The notes beneath the pieces were generated by a model. That model did no database searches and had not been told where the DNA came from. It saw only the letters and a list, made by a program, of their open reading frames with translations. The position numbers and the translations under genes were made by a program. From a virus: a DNA stretch of 42,374 nucleotides. The stretch lies in IMG/VR virus record IMGVR_UViG_3300046529_001220, positions 1-42,374 of that record; one strand, given 5' to 3'. Shown piece after piece: positions 11,702 through 18,275 of the stretch (its first letter is position 1; the number at the start of each line of letters is the position of its first letter).

Positions 11702-12699
11702 GACTTGATGTGAGGAAGAGACTCTCTCCATCCAGCGCTGGTGATTTTCACGAACTCGGGAGGGCTCTCGTGCAGCCCTTCGAGGGAGTGCGCCCCCTGG
11801 TACGAGAGACCGCTGGCGATGCCGCCGAGGAGCTTGCGGAGCACGGTCACAAACGGCTCTTTGCATTCGACGAGCGCCTCGACCCCCTCGATATGGTTTG
11901 CTTTATGGGTCGAACTGCCGACGTACTTCTTGTACTTCTTGCCTTCAATTTCAAAAATTTCGCCGGGGGCTTCCGGACAGCCAGCGAACAGGCTACCACA
12001 CATGACGAAGTCCGCGAAGCAGAGAGCTTTCACGCAGTCCCCGGCACTTCTGATTCCACCGTCGGCGATGATTTGCCGGTTCGGGTACAGCCCGTTCCTG
12101 ATTTCGTTCACGTCCATCAGCGCGGTGAGCTGGGGGACCCCGTTGCCGGTTTCGATGCGGGTCGTGCAGAGGCTGCCGGGCCCGACGCCGACCTTGACCG
12201 CGTCTGCGCCCGCCTCGAACAGTCGCCGTGCCCCGAACCCCGTGGCCACGTTGCCGGCGATGATGAAGAGGTCCTTGTTGAAGTCGCGCAACCACTTGAC
12301 CGTCATGATGGCCAGCTCGTGGTCTCCATGGGCGACGTCGACACAGAAGATGCGGGCGCCCACGTCGAAGAGTTGCTTGACGTCGGGCGCGACCTTGCGC
12401 AGGTTGACGCCCACCGAGACGGCTACCCCCCAGAAATTGCGTAGCTCTTCCAGGATTTCGACCTGGTCGAGCGGCGACATGAACCGGTGAAGGATGGCGA
12501 GACCGCCCATCGACGCCGCCGCCCTGGCCATCTCGGCGCCTGTCACCGACTTCATGTTCGCCGGGATGACAGGATGCTGAAACGTCAGGGTCACTAGACC
12601 GTGTTTCAGCTGCGTCTTCAGCTCGATGTCGTCGCGGGACGGAACCTGGGAGTGCTGCGGGACGAGCAGCACATCATCAAAGCAGAGCGCTTCACGCAT
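11698..12699 (-). CDS. IMP dehydrogenase / GMP reductase family enzyme without CBS domains
   Basis: 333 residues, a single TIM barrel. Visible: FDDVLLVPQHS at the N-terminus, PVIPANMKSVTG, IIAGNVATG, GVGPGSLCTTRIETGNGVPQLTA with catalytic Cys178, IIADGGIRSAGD for phosphate binding, VMCGSLFAG and a C-terminal LLGGIASGLSYQGA. The CBS pair of bacterial GuaB is absent, and the usual IMPDH flap is shortened (KKYVGSSTHKANHIEGVEAL), closer to GMP reductase in length; some C-terminal features (ITSAGWRES) look more like IMPDH. The reaction (IMP to XMP, or GMP to IMP) cannot be fixed. It lies directly after the first gene of the operon. Confidence 0.88.
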   Translation of the reverse strand: MREALCFDDVLLVPQHSQVPSRDDIELKTQLKHGLVTLTFQHPVIPANMKSVTGAEMARAAASMGGLAILHRFMSPLDQVEILEELRNFWGVAVSVGVNLRKVAPDVKQLFDVGARIFCVDVAHGDHELAIMTVKWLRDFNKDLFIIAGNVATGFGARRLFEAGADAVKVGVGPGSLCTTRIETGNGVPQLTALMDVNEIRNGLYPNRQIIADGGIRSAGDCVKALCFADFVMCGSLFAGCPEAPGEIFEIEGKKYKKYVGSSTHKANHIEGVEALVECKEPFVTVLRKLLGGIASGLSYQGAHSLEGLHESPPEFVKITSAGWRESLPHIKS

Positions 12700-12936
12700 C
12701 TAGTTGTCTTCGGTGGTGATGTCGGCGTTGTCCCAGTCGAGGTCGGCCGTGTGCTTGTCGCCCAGCTCTTCCTTGACGAGACGCTTGGCGAACTCCAACG
12801 GAGCTTCTCCGTAGGGGTGGCTGAAAGCGAAATCATGGTCGAGGAGCTTGCCGGCCTCGTCGTGAATCTCGACGGTGTGACCGCAGCAGCCGGTCTCGCA
12901 CCCATAGTGGGAATGGTACACGGTCACACGCTTCAT
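12700..12936 (-). CDS. Small hypothetical protein, first gene of minus operon
   Basis: 78 residues. ATG 12936 is one base after the predicted +1 of the minus-strand class A promoter. The N-terminus has YHSHYGCETGCCGHTVEIHD, a Cys/His-rich stretch able to bind metal, with beta strands, then an acidic C-terminus (DLDWDNADITTEDN). Its TAG is immediately followed by the ATG of the IMPDH/GMPR-family gene. The function is unknown. Confidence 0.6.
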   Translation of the reverse strand: MKRVTVYHSHYGCETGCCGHTVEIHDEAGKLLDHDFAFSHPYGEAPLEFAKRLVKEELGDKHTADLDWDNADITTEDN

Positions 12937-12942
12937 AGTGTA

Positions 12943-12956
12943 TTCTATAGCGAATC
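12943..12956 (-). promoter_or_regulatory. Class A promoter of the minus-strand operon
   Basis: GATTCGCTATAGAA, one or two changes from consensus. TATAGA at 12944-12949 predicts +1 at 12937, next to ATG 12936. It is divergent from the + strand copy at 12972 and should drive 12936 down to 10547. Confidence 0.65.
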
Positions 12957-12971
12957 TGCCCTGCCGACCCA

Positions 12972-12985
12972 GATTCACTATAAAT
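12972..12985 (+). promoter_or_regulatory. Class A promoter for 12991-13167
   Basis: GATTCACTATAAAT. TATAAA at 12979-12984 predicts +1 at 12991, the A of the start codon. Confidence 0.75.
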
Positions 12986-12990
12986 ATTTC

Positions 12991-13167
12991 ATGTGCATCG
13001 AATGCCTCGTCTCCGACAAAGAGGAGGAAGAAGACCCCCAGGTCGCAAGGGACCGCGAGAAGAAGGCCATCGAAGCGATAGCCGCCTACCTCTGCGGGCC
13101 AGGGAAGACATGCCCCCACCACCTCAAAGAGGGCGCCAAGATTTACGACATGGCACACGCCAAATGA
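12991..13167 (+). CDS. Small Cys-rich acidic protein
   Basis: 58 residues starting at the predicted +1 of a class A promoter. CIEC at residues 2-5 is followed by a very acidic stretch (DKEEEEDP) and a helical part ending CGPGKTCPHHLKEG, giving four cysteines and two histidines. A zinc site joining both ends is plausible. The stop overlaps the next ATG. The function is unknown. Confidence 0.6.
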   Translation: MCIECLVSDKEEEEDPQVARDREKKAIEAIAAYLCGPGKTCPHHLKEGAKIYDMAHAK

Positions 13168-13766
13168 CCTGCTCGGTTCTCGACCACTCGGACTACAAGC
13201 CGACCAACATGTACTGGAACTCGCTGGAGCGCTTGCCCCAGAACCGGGAGCAGTGCGAGAAGTGCGGGCTCCCCAGTTTCAGAGCCTGGGTCAATGCTAT
13301 AAACTGGAAGTGGAACCACAAGGACTACTGGAAGAATCTCTTTCGGCAAGCCTTGGAGGGCAACGCCTTCTGGTACAAGAACGAGCCTCGCATCTCCTCC
13401 CACATTCTGCGTGGCGACTACAGCGAGCACGAGCCTCCCATCACCAACCAGCTGCAGCCCAAGGGGCTGAGCGGGGACGGCCTCATCCGATTTCTCAAGG
13501 GGCGCCGGTACCAGGAACGTCTGCCCAAGCGGAAAGAGAATTTCTATCCCGCCCACCAGGACAGCATTCTCTCCTACCTGCACAGCCTGACCGAGAACGA
13601 GTCATGCGTGGACAATCTCCGGTGGGCCCTGGTCAGCTCGCGCAAGGACATGAAGCGATTCCGCGACCAGCGCGAGAGCGGCTGCTGCGGGTCGCACGAC
13701 GAGTACATCACCCTCGGATTCTTCCCTCCAAGGAAGTTCATCGTCGGCTACAACTACGGACACTAG
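13164..13766 (+). CDS. Hypothetical protein, 200 residues
   Basis: ATGA-coupled start at 13164. It has a CEKCG knuckle near residue 31, aromatic-rich segments (AWVNAINWKWNHKDYWKNLF) and a CCGSHDEY motif near the C-terminus. No membrane segment or known family is recognised. It is larger than most genes of this region and shares its operon with a short CxxC protein on each side. The stop TAG overlaps GTG 13766. Confidence 0.6.
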   Translation: MTCSVLDHSDYKPTNMYWNSLERLPQNREQCEKCGLPSFRAWVNAINWKWNHKDYWKNLFRQALEGNAFWYKNEPRISSHILRGDYSEHEPPITNQLQPKGLSGDGLIRFLKGRRYQERLPKRKENFYPAHQDSILSYLHSLTENESCVDNLRWALVSSRKDMKRFRDQRESGCCGSHDEYITLGFFPPRKFIVGYNYGH

Positions 13767-13936
13767 TGGCCCGGAAGGATTTCGAGCGAGTCGAATACTG
13801 CTACTGTGGGGTCATGATTCCCCAGGGCAAGGACTGCTGCGAAACTTGTTACGTGGAGATGACTTCTGGCTGGCCAAATGACGATTTGCCTGATATAATC
13901 ACCGCATGTCCCGAAGACCCGACCTCCAAGCTCTAG
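13766..13936 (+). CDS. Zinc-ribbon mini-protein overlapping the recombinase gene
   Basis: 56 residues from a GTG that overlaps the preceding TAG. CYCG at residues 11-14 and CCETC at 24-28 make a compact zinc ribbon, followed by an acidic tail. Its last 31 bases overlap the start of the recombinase gene in another frame, and the recombinase promoter lies inside it. The function is unknown. Confidence 0.6.
   Translation: MARKDFERVEYCYCGVMIPQGKDCCETCYVEMTSGWPNDDLPDIITACPEDPTSKL
13891..13899 (+). promoter_or_regulatory. Extended -10 promoter of the recombinase gene
   Basis: TGaTATAAT is a perfect extended -10 of the host primary-sigma type. TATAAT at 13894-13899 places +1 at 13906, the A of the recombinase ATG. 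A weak TGGCCA lies 17 bases upstream as a possible -35. The motif differs from classes A and B, so this gene may be read by unmodified host polymerase. Confidence 0.6.
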
Positions 13937-14841
13937 CCTCCCGCTGGCTCGATTCCCGCGTGGACATGGCGAGCAACTACCACGAGCGCCTGCGCTGGAG
14001 GAACCACCTCGCGCCCTTGGTCGGTAGGCTGCAGCCGAACGACATCGACGTGGCCACCCTCAAGACGGTGATTTCCTCGCTCCGCGTCAAAGGACTCTCG
14101 AAGGGCTCCGTCGGCCTCTGCATCCGGCTCCTGTCCTCGCTCTACGGGGACCTGGTCGAGGACGGCAGCGCCAAGCTCAATCCGGTCAAGATGCTCTCCC
14201 GCAAGACCCACCAGCGGGACCTGCGCTCAGGATACGACTCCAAGCTCACACCCTTCGTCAGGGACGCGTTCGACATCGGGCGCATCTACCGGGGCCTGAA
14301 CGCCATGAACGCCTCTCTGGGCGTCGCTTATGCGGTCGGAGCGCTCGCCGGCCCACGGACCAACGAGCTGCGGGCGATTCGGGTCGAGGACGTGAACCTG
14401 GCGGCCCGAACCATCACCATCCGCGGGCAGGTTCGCCGGAGCACCGACGGGTCGTCCGACCAGGACATCAAGGTCACCAAGGGCAAGACCGCCCGGGTGG
14501 TCCCCATCCTGGATGCCCTTTTCCCGATTTTGGAGAATCACCTGAAATCGGTCCCGCCCGAGGGATTTCTGTGCGCCTCGCTCCGCGGGGGCCGGCGCAT
14601 CGATGACGCCACCCTGCGCGGTGCGCTTAAGAAGGTCTTGGCCGAGCTGCAGATTCCGGACATGACTTGGGGGCAGGCCACCCGGCACACCTTCGGTAGC
14701 CAGTACGTCATGGCGGGCGGGTCTCTGACCGAGGTCAAGGAAGTCCTTGGCCACACCCAGGTCGCCCTGACCGAAAAGCATTACGTGCACCTGGTCCCCG
14801 GCCGGTTCAACGATATTCAGCGCGGCCGAATTAGCATTTAG
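13906..14841 (+). CDS. Tyrosine recombinase (integrase family)
   Basis: 311 residues: an N-terminal SAM-like core-binding domain (about 1-105) and a C-terminal catalytic domain. Catalytic positions seen are R151 in GPRTNELR, a beta-hairpin lysine (KVTKGKTARVVP, K192 or K194), R260 in QATRHTFGS, H283 in LGHTQ and the nucleophile Y293 in KHYVH. The HxxR histidine is replaced by Gln257. The enzyme would cut and rejoin DNA at attachment sites; no attP core could be identified. The gene starts at the predicted +1 of an extended -10 promoter, inside the previous gene. It separates the accessory region from the structural block. Confidence 0.92.
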   Translation: MSRRPDLQALASRWLDSRVDMASNYHERLRWRNHLAPLVGRLQPNDIDVATLKTVISSLRVKGLSKGSVGLCIRLLSSLYGDLVEDGSAKLNPVKMLSRKTHQRDLRSGYDSKLTPFVRDAFDIGRIYRGLNAMNASLGVAYAVGALAGPRTNELRAIRVEDVNLAARTITIRGQVRRSTDGSSDQDIKVTKGKTARVVPILDALFPILENHLKSVPPEGFLCASLRGGRRIDDATLRGALKKVLAELQIPDMTWGQATRHTFGSQYVMAGGSLTEVKEVLGHTQVALTEKHYVHLVPGRFNDIQRGRISI

Positions 14842-14859
14842 TTGTCGCGGACTCAGACT

Positions 14860-14866
14860 CAATCTT
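14860..14866 (+). promoter_or_regulatory. Class B promoter for 14933-15637 (with leader)
   Basis: CAATCTT. Predicted +1 is about 14873, leaving a 60-base leader before ATG 14933. This is one of two class B copies not placed against a start codon, and in both cases the gene has a strong Shine-Dalgarno site. Confidence 0.6.
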
Positions 14867-14883
14867 CTAGAGGTCAAAAGTCG

Positions 14884-14913
14884 CCCCAGTCCTTGGGGTA
14901 ACCTGATAACCCC
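14884..14913 (+). promoter_or_regulatory. Two mutually exclusive hairpins in the 5' leader
   Basis: CCCCA (14884-14888) can pair with TGGGG (14894-14898), or GGGGT (14895-14899) can pair with ACCCC (14909-14913). The same G run serves both, and TTT follows the second. The RNA may stabilise the transcript or switch structure ahead of the ribosome site at about 14916-14923. Confidence 0.45.
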
Positions 14914-14915
14914 TT

Positions 14916-14923
14916 TAGAGGAG
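14916..14923 (+). promoter_or_regulatory. Strong ribosome-binding site (TAGAGGAG)
   Basis: AGAGGAG lies nine bases before ATG 14933. A clear Shine-Dalgarno site is rare in this window and suggests high expression. Confidence 0.7.
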
Positions 14924-14932
14924 CAGTTCAAC

Positions 14933-15637
14933 ATGAGTCGTGAAATCGTAAGTTCTGGTGCAGGATTTTCCATTGCCTATTTGGACCGCGCCTTCGGTGG
15001 CCGGGCAAAGGACATCTTCGTCGTTGATGATGCCACGGGCAACATCACCATCAATACCGCCGTCACCCTGAATGGTACTGCCCTTGTCGGCAGTCAGTCG
15101 ATTGTCGGCGACGTCGTTGCCACGGGAAACGCCGACTTCGGCGGGACCCTCGGCGTTGATGGCGCAGTCACCCTCGACAGCACCCTCGCTGTTGGTGGCG
15201 CTTCGACCTTCACGGGCGCGGTCACGCTCCCGTCGCTCACCGTGACGGCAGCCCAGTTGGCTGCAGCCCTCGGCGCACTCGTTCCTGCAACTGCCACGCT
15301 CACGCTCGGTGGTTCGGCCGGCGCACCGACGGTTACCATCCAGCTGAAGGATGCTCGCGGCACCAACATCGCTCTCCCCACGCGCGTCAGTGTTTGGGTC
15401 AGCGCGACCGCCAAGGGAACCCCCATTGGTACCAGCACCACGGGCCTGACGACCACGTTCACCACGGGCGTTCTTGCGCTCACCAAGCTGGCGAACCTGG
15501 ACTTCGACCTCATCAGCGACACCTCGGGTGTCGTGGTTGCCGTCCTCACGGACGCGGCTGGTGCAGAAACTCGCTTCGTCAACGTAGCGGTCAATGGCAC
15601 CGTGTTCGCATCCGCAGCAGTCATCTCTCCCGCCTAA
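14933..15637 (+). CDS. Predicted abundant virion protein (fibre repeats plus Ig-like domain)
   Basis: 234 residues. The N-terminal half has short repeated strands typical of trimeric fibre shafts (NTAVTLNGTALVG, GTLGVDGAVTLDSTLAVGGASTFTG). From about residue 135 a beta-sandwich follows (VTIQLKDARGTNIALPTRVSVWVSA ending FASAAVISPA), like the Ig-like head-fibre or decoration proteins of many phages. It forms its own transcription unit: class B promoter, structured leader, strong ribosome site and a strong terminator. That isolation suggests a protein needed in many copies, such as a decoration or head-fibre protein. The exact virion position is not known. Confidence 0.65.
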   Translation: MSREIVSSGAGFSIAYLDRAFGGRAKDIFVVDDATGNITINTAVTLNGTALVGSQSIVGDVVATGNADFGGTLGVDGAVTLDSTLAVGGASTFTGAVTLPSLTVTAAQLAAALGALVPATATLTLGGSAGAPTVTIQLKDARGTNIALPTRVSVWVSATAKGTPIGTSTTGLTTTFTTGVLALTKLANLDFDLISDTSGVVVAVLTDAAGAETRFVNVAVNGTVFASAAVISPA

Positions 15638-15667
15638 GCCCTAAACCCTTCGGGGTAATAGTGCCTG

Positions 15668-15700
15668 CCCCGCCAACCTCAGGTTGGCGGGGTTTTCTTT
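15668..15700 (+). terminator. Rho-independent terminator
   Basis: An 11-base-pair GC-rich stem (15668-15678 with 15682-15692), a three-base loop and a TTTTCTTT tract (15693-15700). It ends the 14933 unit just before the next class B promoter. Confidence 0.92.
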
Positions 15701-15710
15701 ATTGTGACGG

Positions 15711-15717
15711 CAATCTT
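15711..15717 (+). promoter_or_regulatory. Class B promoter for 15725-18253
   Basis: CAATCTT ten bases after the terminator. +1 is predicted at 15724, one base before ATG 15725. Confidence 0.75.
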
Positions 15718-15724
15718 GGTGTAG

Positions 15725-18253
15725 ATGGCTTCCGCGCCCGCGCCCCTCATCCCCAAGTCGCTTCTGCAGCTGGTCAATGAAAATGACCTTCCTCCGGCGC
15801 AACTGACGGATAAGCTATTCCCCCAGCAGGGGCCCATTTCCGGGCACAACTGGGCCAAGGCATTTCCGTTCCAGCTGATGGTCGTCGAGCCCAAGGGCGA
15901 CGGCACCTACACCCTTTTGCGTCCTTCCTCAGGGACAACCCAGACGGGCACCTGGCAGTTTACCCTGCCCATCCCTCCCGAGTCGATGAGCACCAACATG
16001 CCTTTCGCGGTGTCTACGTCCATTACCCAGGGCGGCTTCATCGAAGAGTGGAATGGTGCCCCCATTCGTATGATTAATCTCGCAGGCACGACTGGCGTTC
16101 TCTTTGGTCGCGACCTGGCCCCGCCCCTGCCTCCCATTTCTTTCGCTGAGTCAATTCTCGGTGGCACCATCAATGCCGCCAACAACACGGCCAACGCCTT
16201 CGGCGAACTCAGGAATGGCCGCACCTTCGACGTCCATACCGTCGACGAGGGCGACTTCGCCCCCAGCGGCGACCTGGAGAAGATGACCGGCTATTTCCAG
16301 TTTCGTTTGCTGCAGGCGTTTTTCGAAGCCTACGCAGAATTGAAGAAGACCCGCGAGGGGCGTCAAGCCCGTCTCGTTTTCTGCGCCTGGAAGTCGGAGT
16401 CTGTCTATCTCGTCACGCCGATGATGTTCGACGTCCGCCAGTCTGTGCCTGAGTCGATGGAATATCGGTACAACCTTTCCTTCAAAGCCCTTAAACGCGT
16501 CAGGCTCTCTCAAGGGCGCGCCGACATCGCGCTGACTTACACCCCTGTCCAGAGGGACCCGGGCAAACTGGCGAAGCTCCTGGACAAGGCAGAGAAGGCC
16601 AGGGCGGTGCTCCAGAACGCCAAGAAGACCATCCAGGCCATCGGAGGCGACGTTCAGCACACCCTATTTGACCCCCTGCGCGAGCTGACCTTGTTCGCTA
16701 AGGACGCTCTGGCCATCCCCCTCAGTGTCGCTGACCTCGCCGATAGCATCATCCAGGACTGCAAAGACGCTATTCTCGACCTGAAGTCCACCAAGAGTGA
16801 TGCAGCCGATTTCCCGACCAACATGCGAAACCGGCTGCATCAAGTCACCCAGAGCGTGCGCGATACCGACAACGACATCACCTCGCTTTCTGCAGAAATC
16901 AGCGATGACCCAGGGAACGGGCTGGTCCCCTCTTTTGACCCCAATAGTCGCGATGCACATCCCGCCAATAATCCTTTCAACAATCCCTCTGATGCGCAGG
17001 ACTTCTTCTCGAACATCAAGGTTGGCGACCTCAAGCTTTCTCCTCAGGTGACTGGGAAAATCGCTCAGGAGCGTGACCGGGTTCGCAAGCTGAACCGAAA
17101 CGACTTCCGCCAACGCCGCGATTCCATCGCTGCGACAGCAACTAACTACGCCAACGCCCTCGGAGTTGGTTCGGCTACGTTCAACCGCACCTACAATATC
17201 ACCCCTCCGACCTCGGTCCCTGTGGACCCTCCGACTGATGATGATTTCTCGGTCATGTATGCGCTCAATAACGTCATCATCGAGATGAATCGTCTCGTGG
17301 TGACCACCGACAATGAGCCGAATACCAAGCTCGACGCTATCGCGGCCATCGCCGGCATGGCAAGCCGCAGCGGCATCGCTTTCAGGATGCCTCGCTCGAA
17401 GTTCGCCGTTCCCTTCCAGTACGGCAACACCCTGGAAATGATGTCGGCCAAGTACCTCGGAACTCCGGACCGCTGGCATGAGATTGCTGCGTTGAACGGC
17501 CTGCAGTCGCCTTACGTCGATGAGCAGGGCTTCGCCCTCGCGCTTTTGACCAATGGTGGTGACAACGAAATCCTCGTGTCGGACGCGCTCCACCTGTTCG
17601 TGGGACAGCCTGTATTCCTCAGCTCGGACATCGTCACTCGCGAGCAGCGTAGAATCACCAAAATCGACCACCTAGCAATCGACCAGCATCTCATCACGGT
17701 GGACGGGGACCTTGACCTTGACCGATTCACGACGGCGGCGCACGCGCTGCTGGAGGCATTTTTGCCGAATACCGTGAATTCGCAGCAGGTAATTTATATC
17801 CCGAGCGACACGGAACCCAAGGACACCCACGACTTCAAGTCGTCCTCGGTCCCGGGCGTCAACTATTACGACACTCTCATCGCGGTCGGCGGCATCGACC
17901 TCCTGCTCACCCAAACGAACGACCTCATCATCACCCCCGACGGTGACACGAAATGGGCCGTGGGCCTGCAGAACATCGTGCAAAAAGTTCGCCTCGCACT
18001 AACGGTCCGCCAGGGCACGCTGCTGCATCACCCCGAGTACGGTCTCCCGCTCGCCGTTGGAACGTCCATTGCCGACCTTAGCGCCAGCGATATTGTGAAG
18101 GCTGCGACCGCCATGTTTGCTGGCGACCCGACGTTCAACGGGGTCACCGCAGCAAGCCTCAATATTACTGGTCCGACCGCCGCCCTTGGTTTGGCCGTCT
18201 CCGTCTCAGGTACCAGTCAGGTAATTCCAATCAGTGTATCAGTCCCTCACTAA
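15725..18253 (+). CDS. Baseplate wedge protein: LysM (gp53-like) fused to gp25-like domain
   Basis: 842 residues. The first 260 residues (AFPFQLMVVEP, WQFTLPIPPESM, GGFIEEWNGAPIRMINLAGTTG) look like the N-terminal domain of large-phage baseplate proteins. A long helical, acidic middle follows. A LysM-like module lies near residues 560-590 (GNTLEMMSAKYLGTPDRWHEIAALNGL), and a C-terminal gp25/GPW-like domain from about 720 (KWAVGLQNIVQKVRLALTVRQGTLLHHPEYGLPL). In T4, gp53 carries LysM and gp25 is separate; here both appear in one chain. It assembles the baseplate wedge around the tail hub. It is the first gene of the baseplate set and is leaderless by motif geometry. Confidence 0.8.
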   Translation: MASAPAPLIPKSLLQLVNENDLPPAQLTDKLFPQQGPISGHNWAKAFPFQLMVVEPKGDGTYTLLRPSSGTTQTGTWQFTLPIPPESMSTNMPFAVSTSITQGGFIEEWNGAPIRMINLAGTTGVLFGRDLAPPLPPISFAESILGGTINAANNTANAFGELRNGRTFDVHTVDEGDFAPSGDLEKMTGYFQFRLLQAFFEAYAELKKTREGRQARLVFCAWKSESVYLVTPMMFDVRQSVPESMEYRYNLSFKALKRVRLSQGRADIALTYTPVQRDPGKLAKLLDKAEKARAVLQNAKKTIQAIGGDVQHTLFDPLRELTLFAKDALAIPLSVADLADSIIQDCKDAILDLKSTKSDAADFPTNMRNRLHQVTQSVRDTDNDITSLSAEISDDPGNGLVPSFDPNSRDAHPANNPFNNPSDAQDFFSNIKVGDLKLSPQVTGKIAQERDRVRKLNRNDFRQRRDSIAATATNYANALGVGSATFNRTYNITPPTSVPVDPPTDDDFSVMYALNNVIIEMNRLVVTTDNEPNTKLDAIAAIAGMASRSGIAFRMPRSKFAVPFQYGNTLEMMSAKYLGTPDRWHEIAALNGLQSPYVDEQGFALALLTNGGDNEILVSDALHLFVGQPVFLSSDIVTREQRRITKIDHLAIDQHLITVDGDLDLDRFTTAAHALLEAFLPNTVNSQQVIYIPSDTEPKDTHDFKSSSVPGVNYYDTLIAVGGIDLLLTQTNDLIITPDGDTKWAVGLQNIVQKVRLALTVRQGTLLHHPEYGLPLAVGTSIADLSASDIVKAATAMFAGDPTFNGVTAASLNITGPTAALGLAVSVSGTSQVIPISVSVPH

Positions 18254-18262
18254 GTCGGCCAG

Positions 18263-18269
18263 CAATCTT
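18263..18269 (+). promoter_or_regulatory. Class B promoter for 18276-25004
   Basis: CAATCTT followed by exactly six bases and GTG 18276, the predicted +1. Confidence 0.78.
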
Positions 18270-18275
18270 GGGTAG

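Noticed and set aside
13292-13299. GCTATAAA string resembling class A
   Set aside because: The GATTC half is missing and no start codon follows at the right distance.
14842-14932. attP site next to the recombinase gene
   Set aside because: No inverted repeats with a central core or tRNA 3'-end copy could be identified; host junction data would be needed.
16664-17671. Long minus-strand frame inside the LysM/gp25 baseplate gene
   Set aside because: It is a shadow of GC-rich codons on the opposite strand. The sense frame has recognised domains and a promoter.
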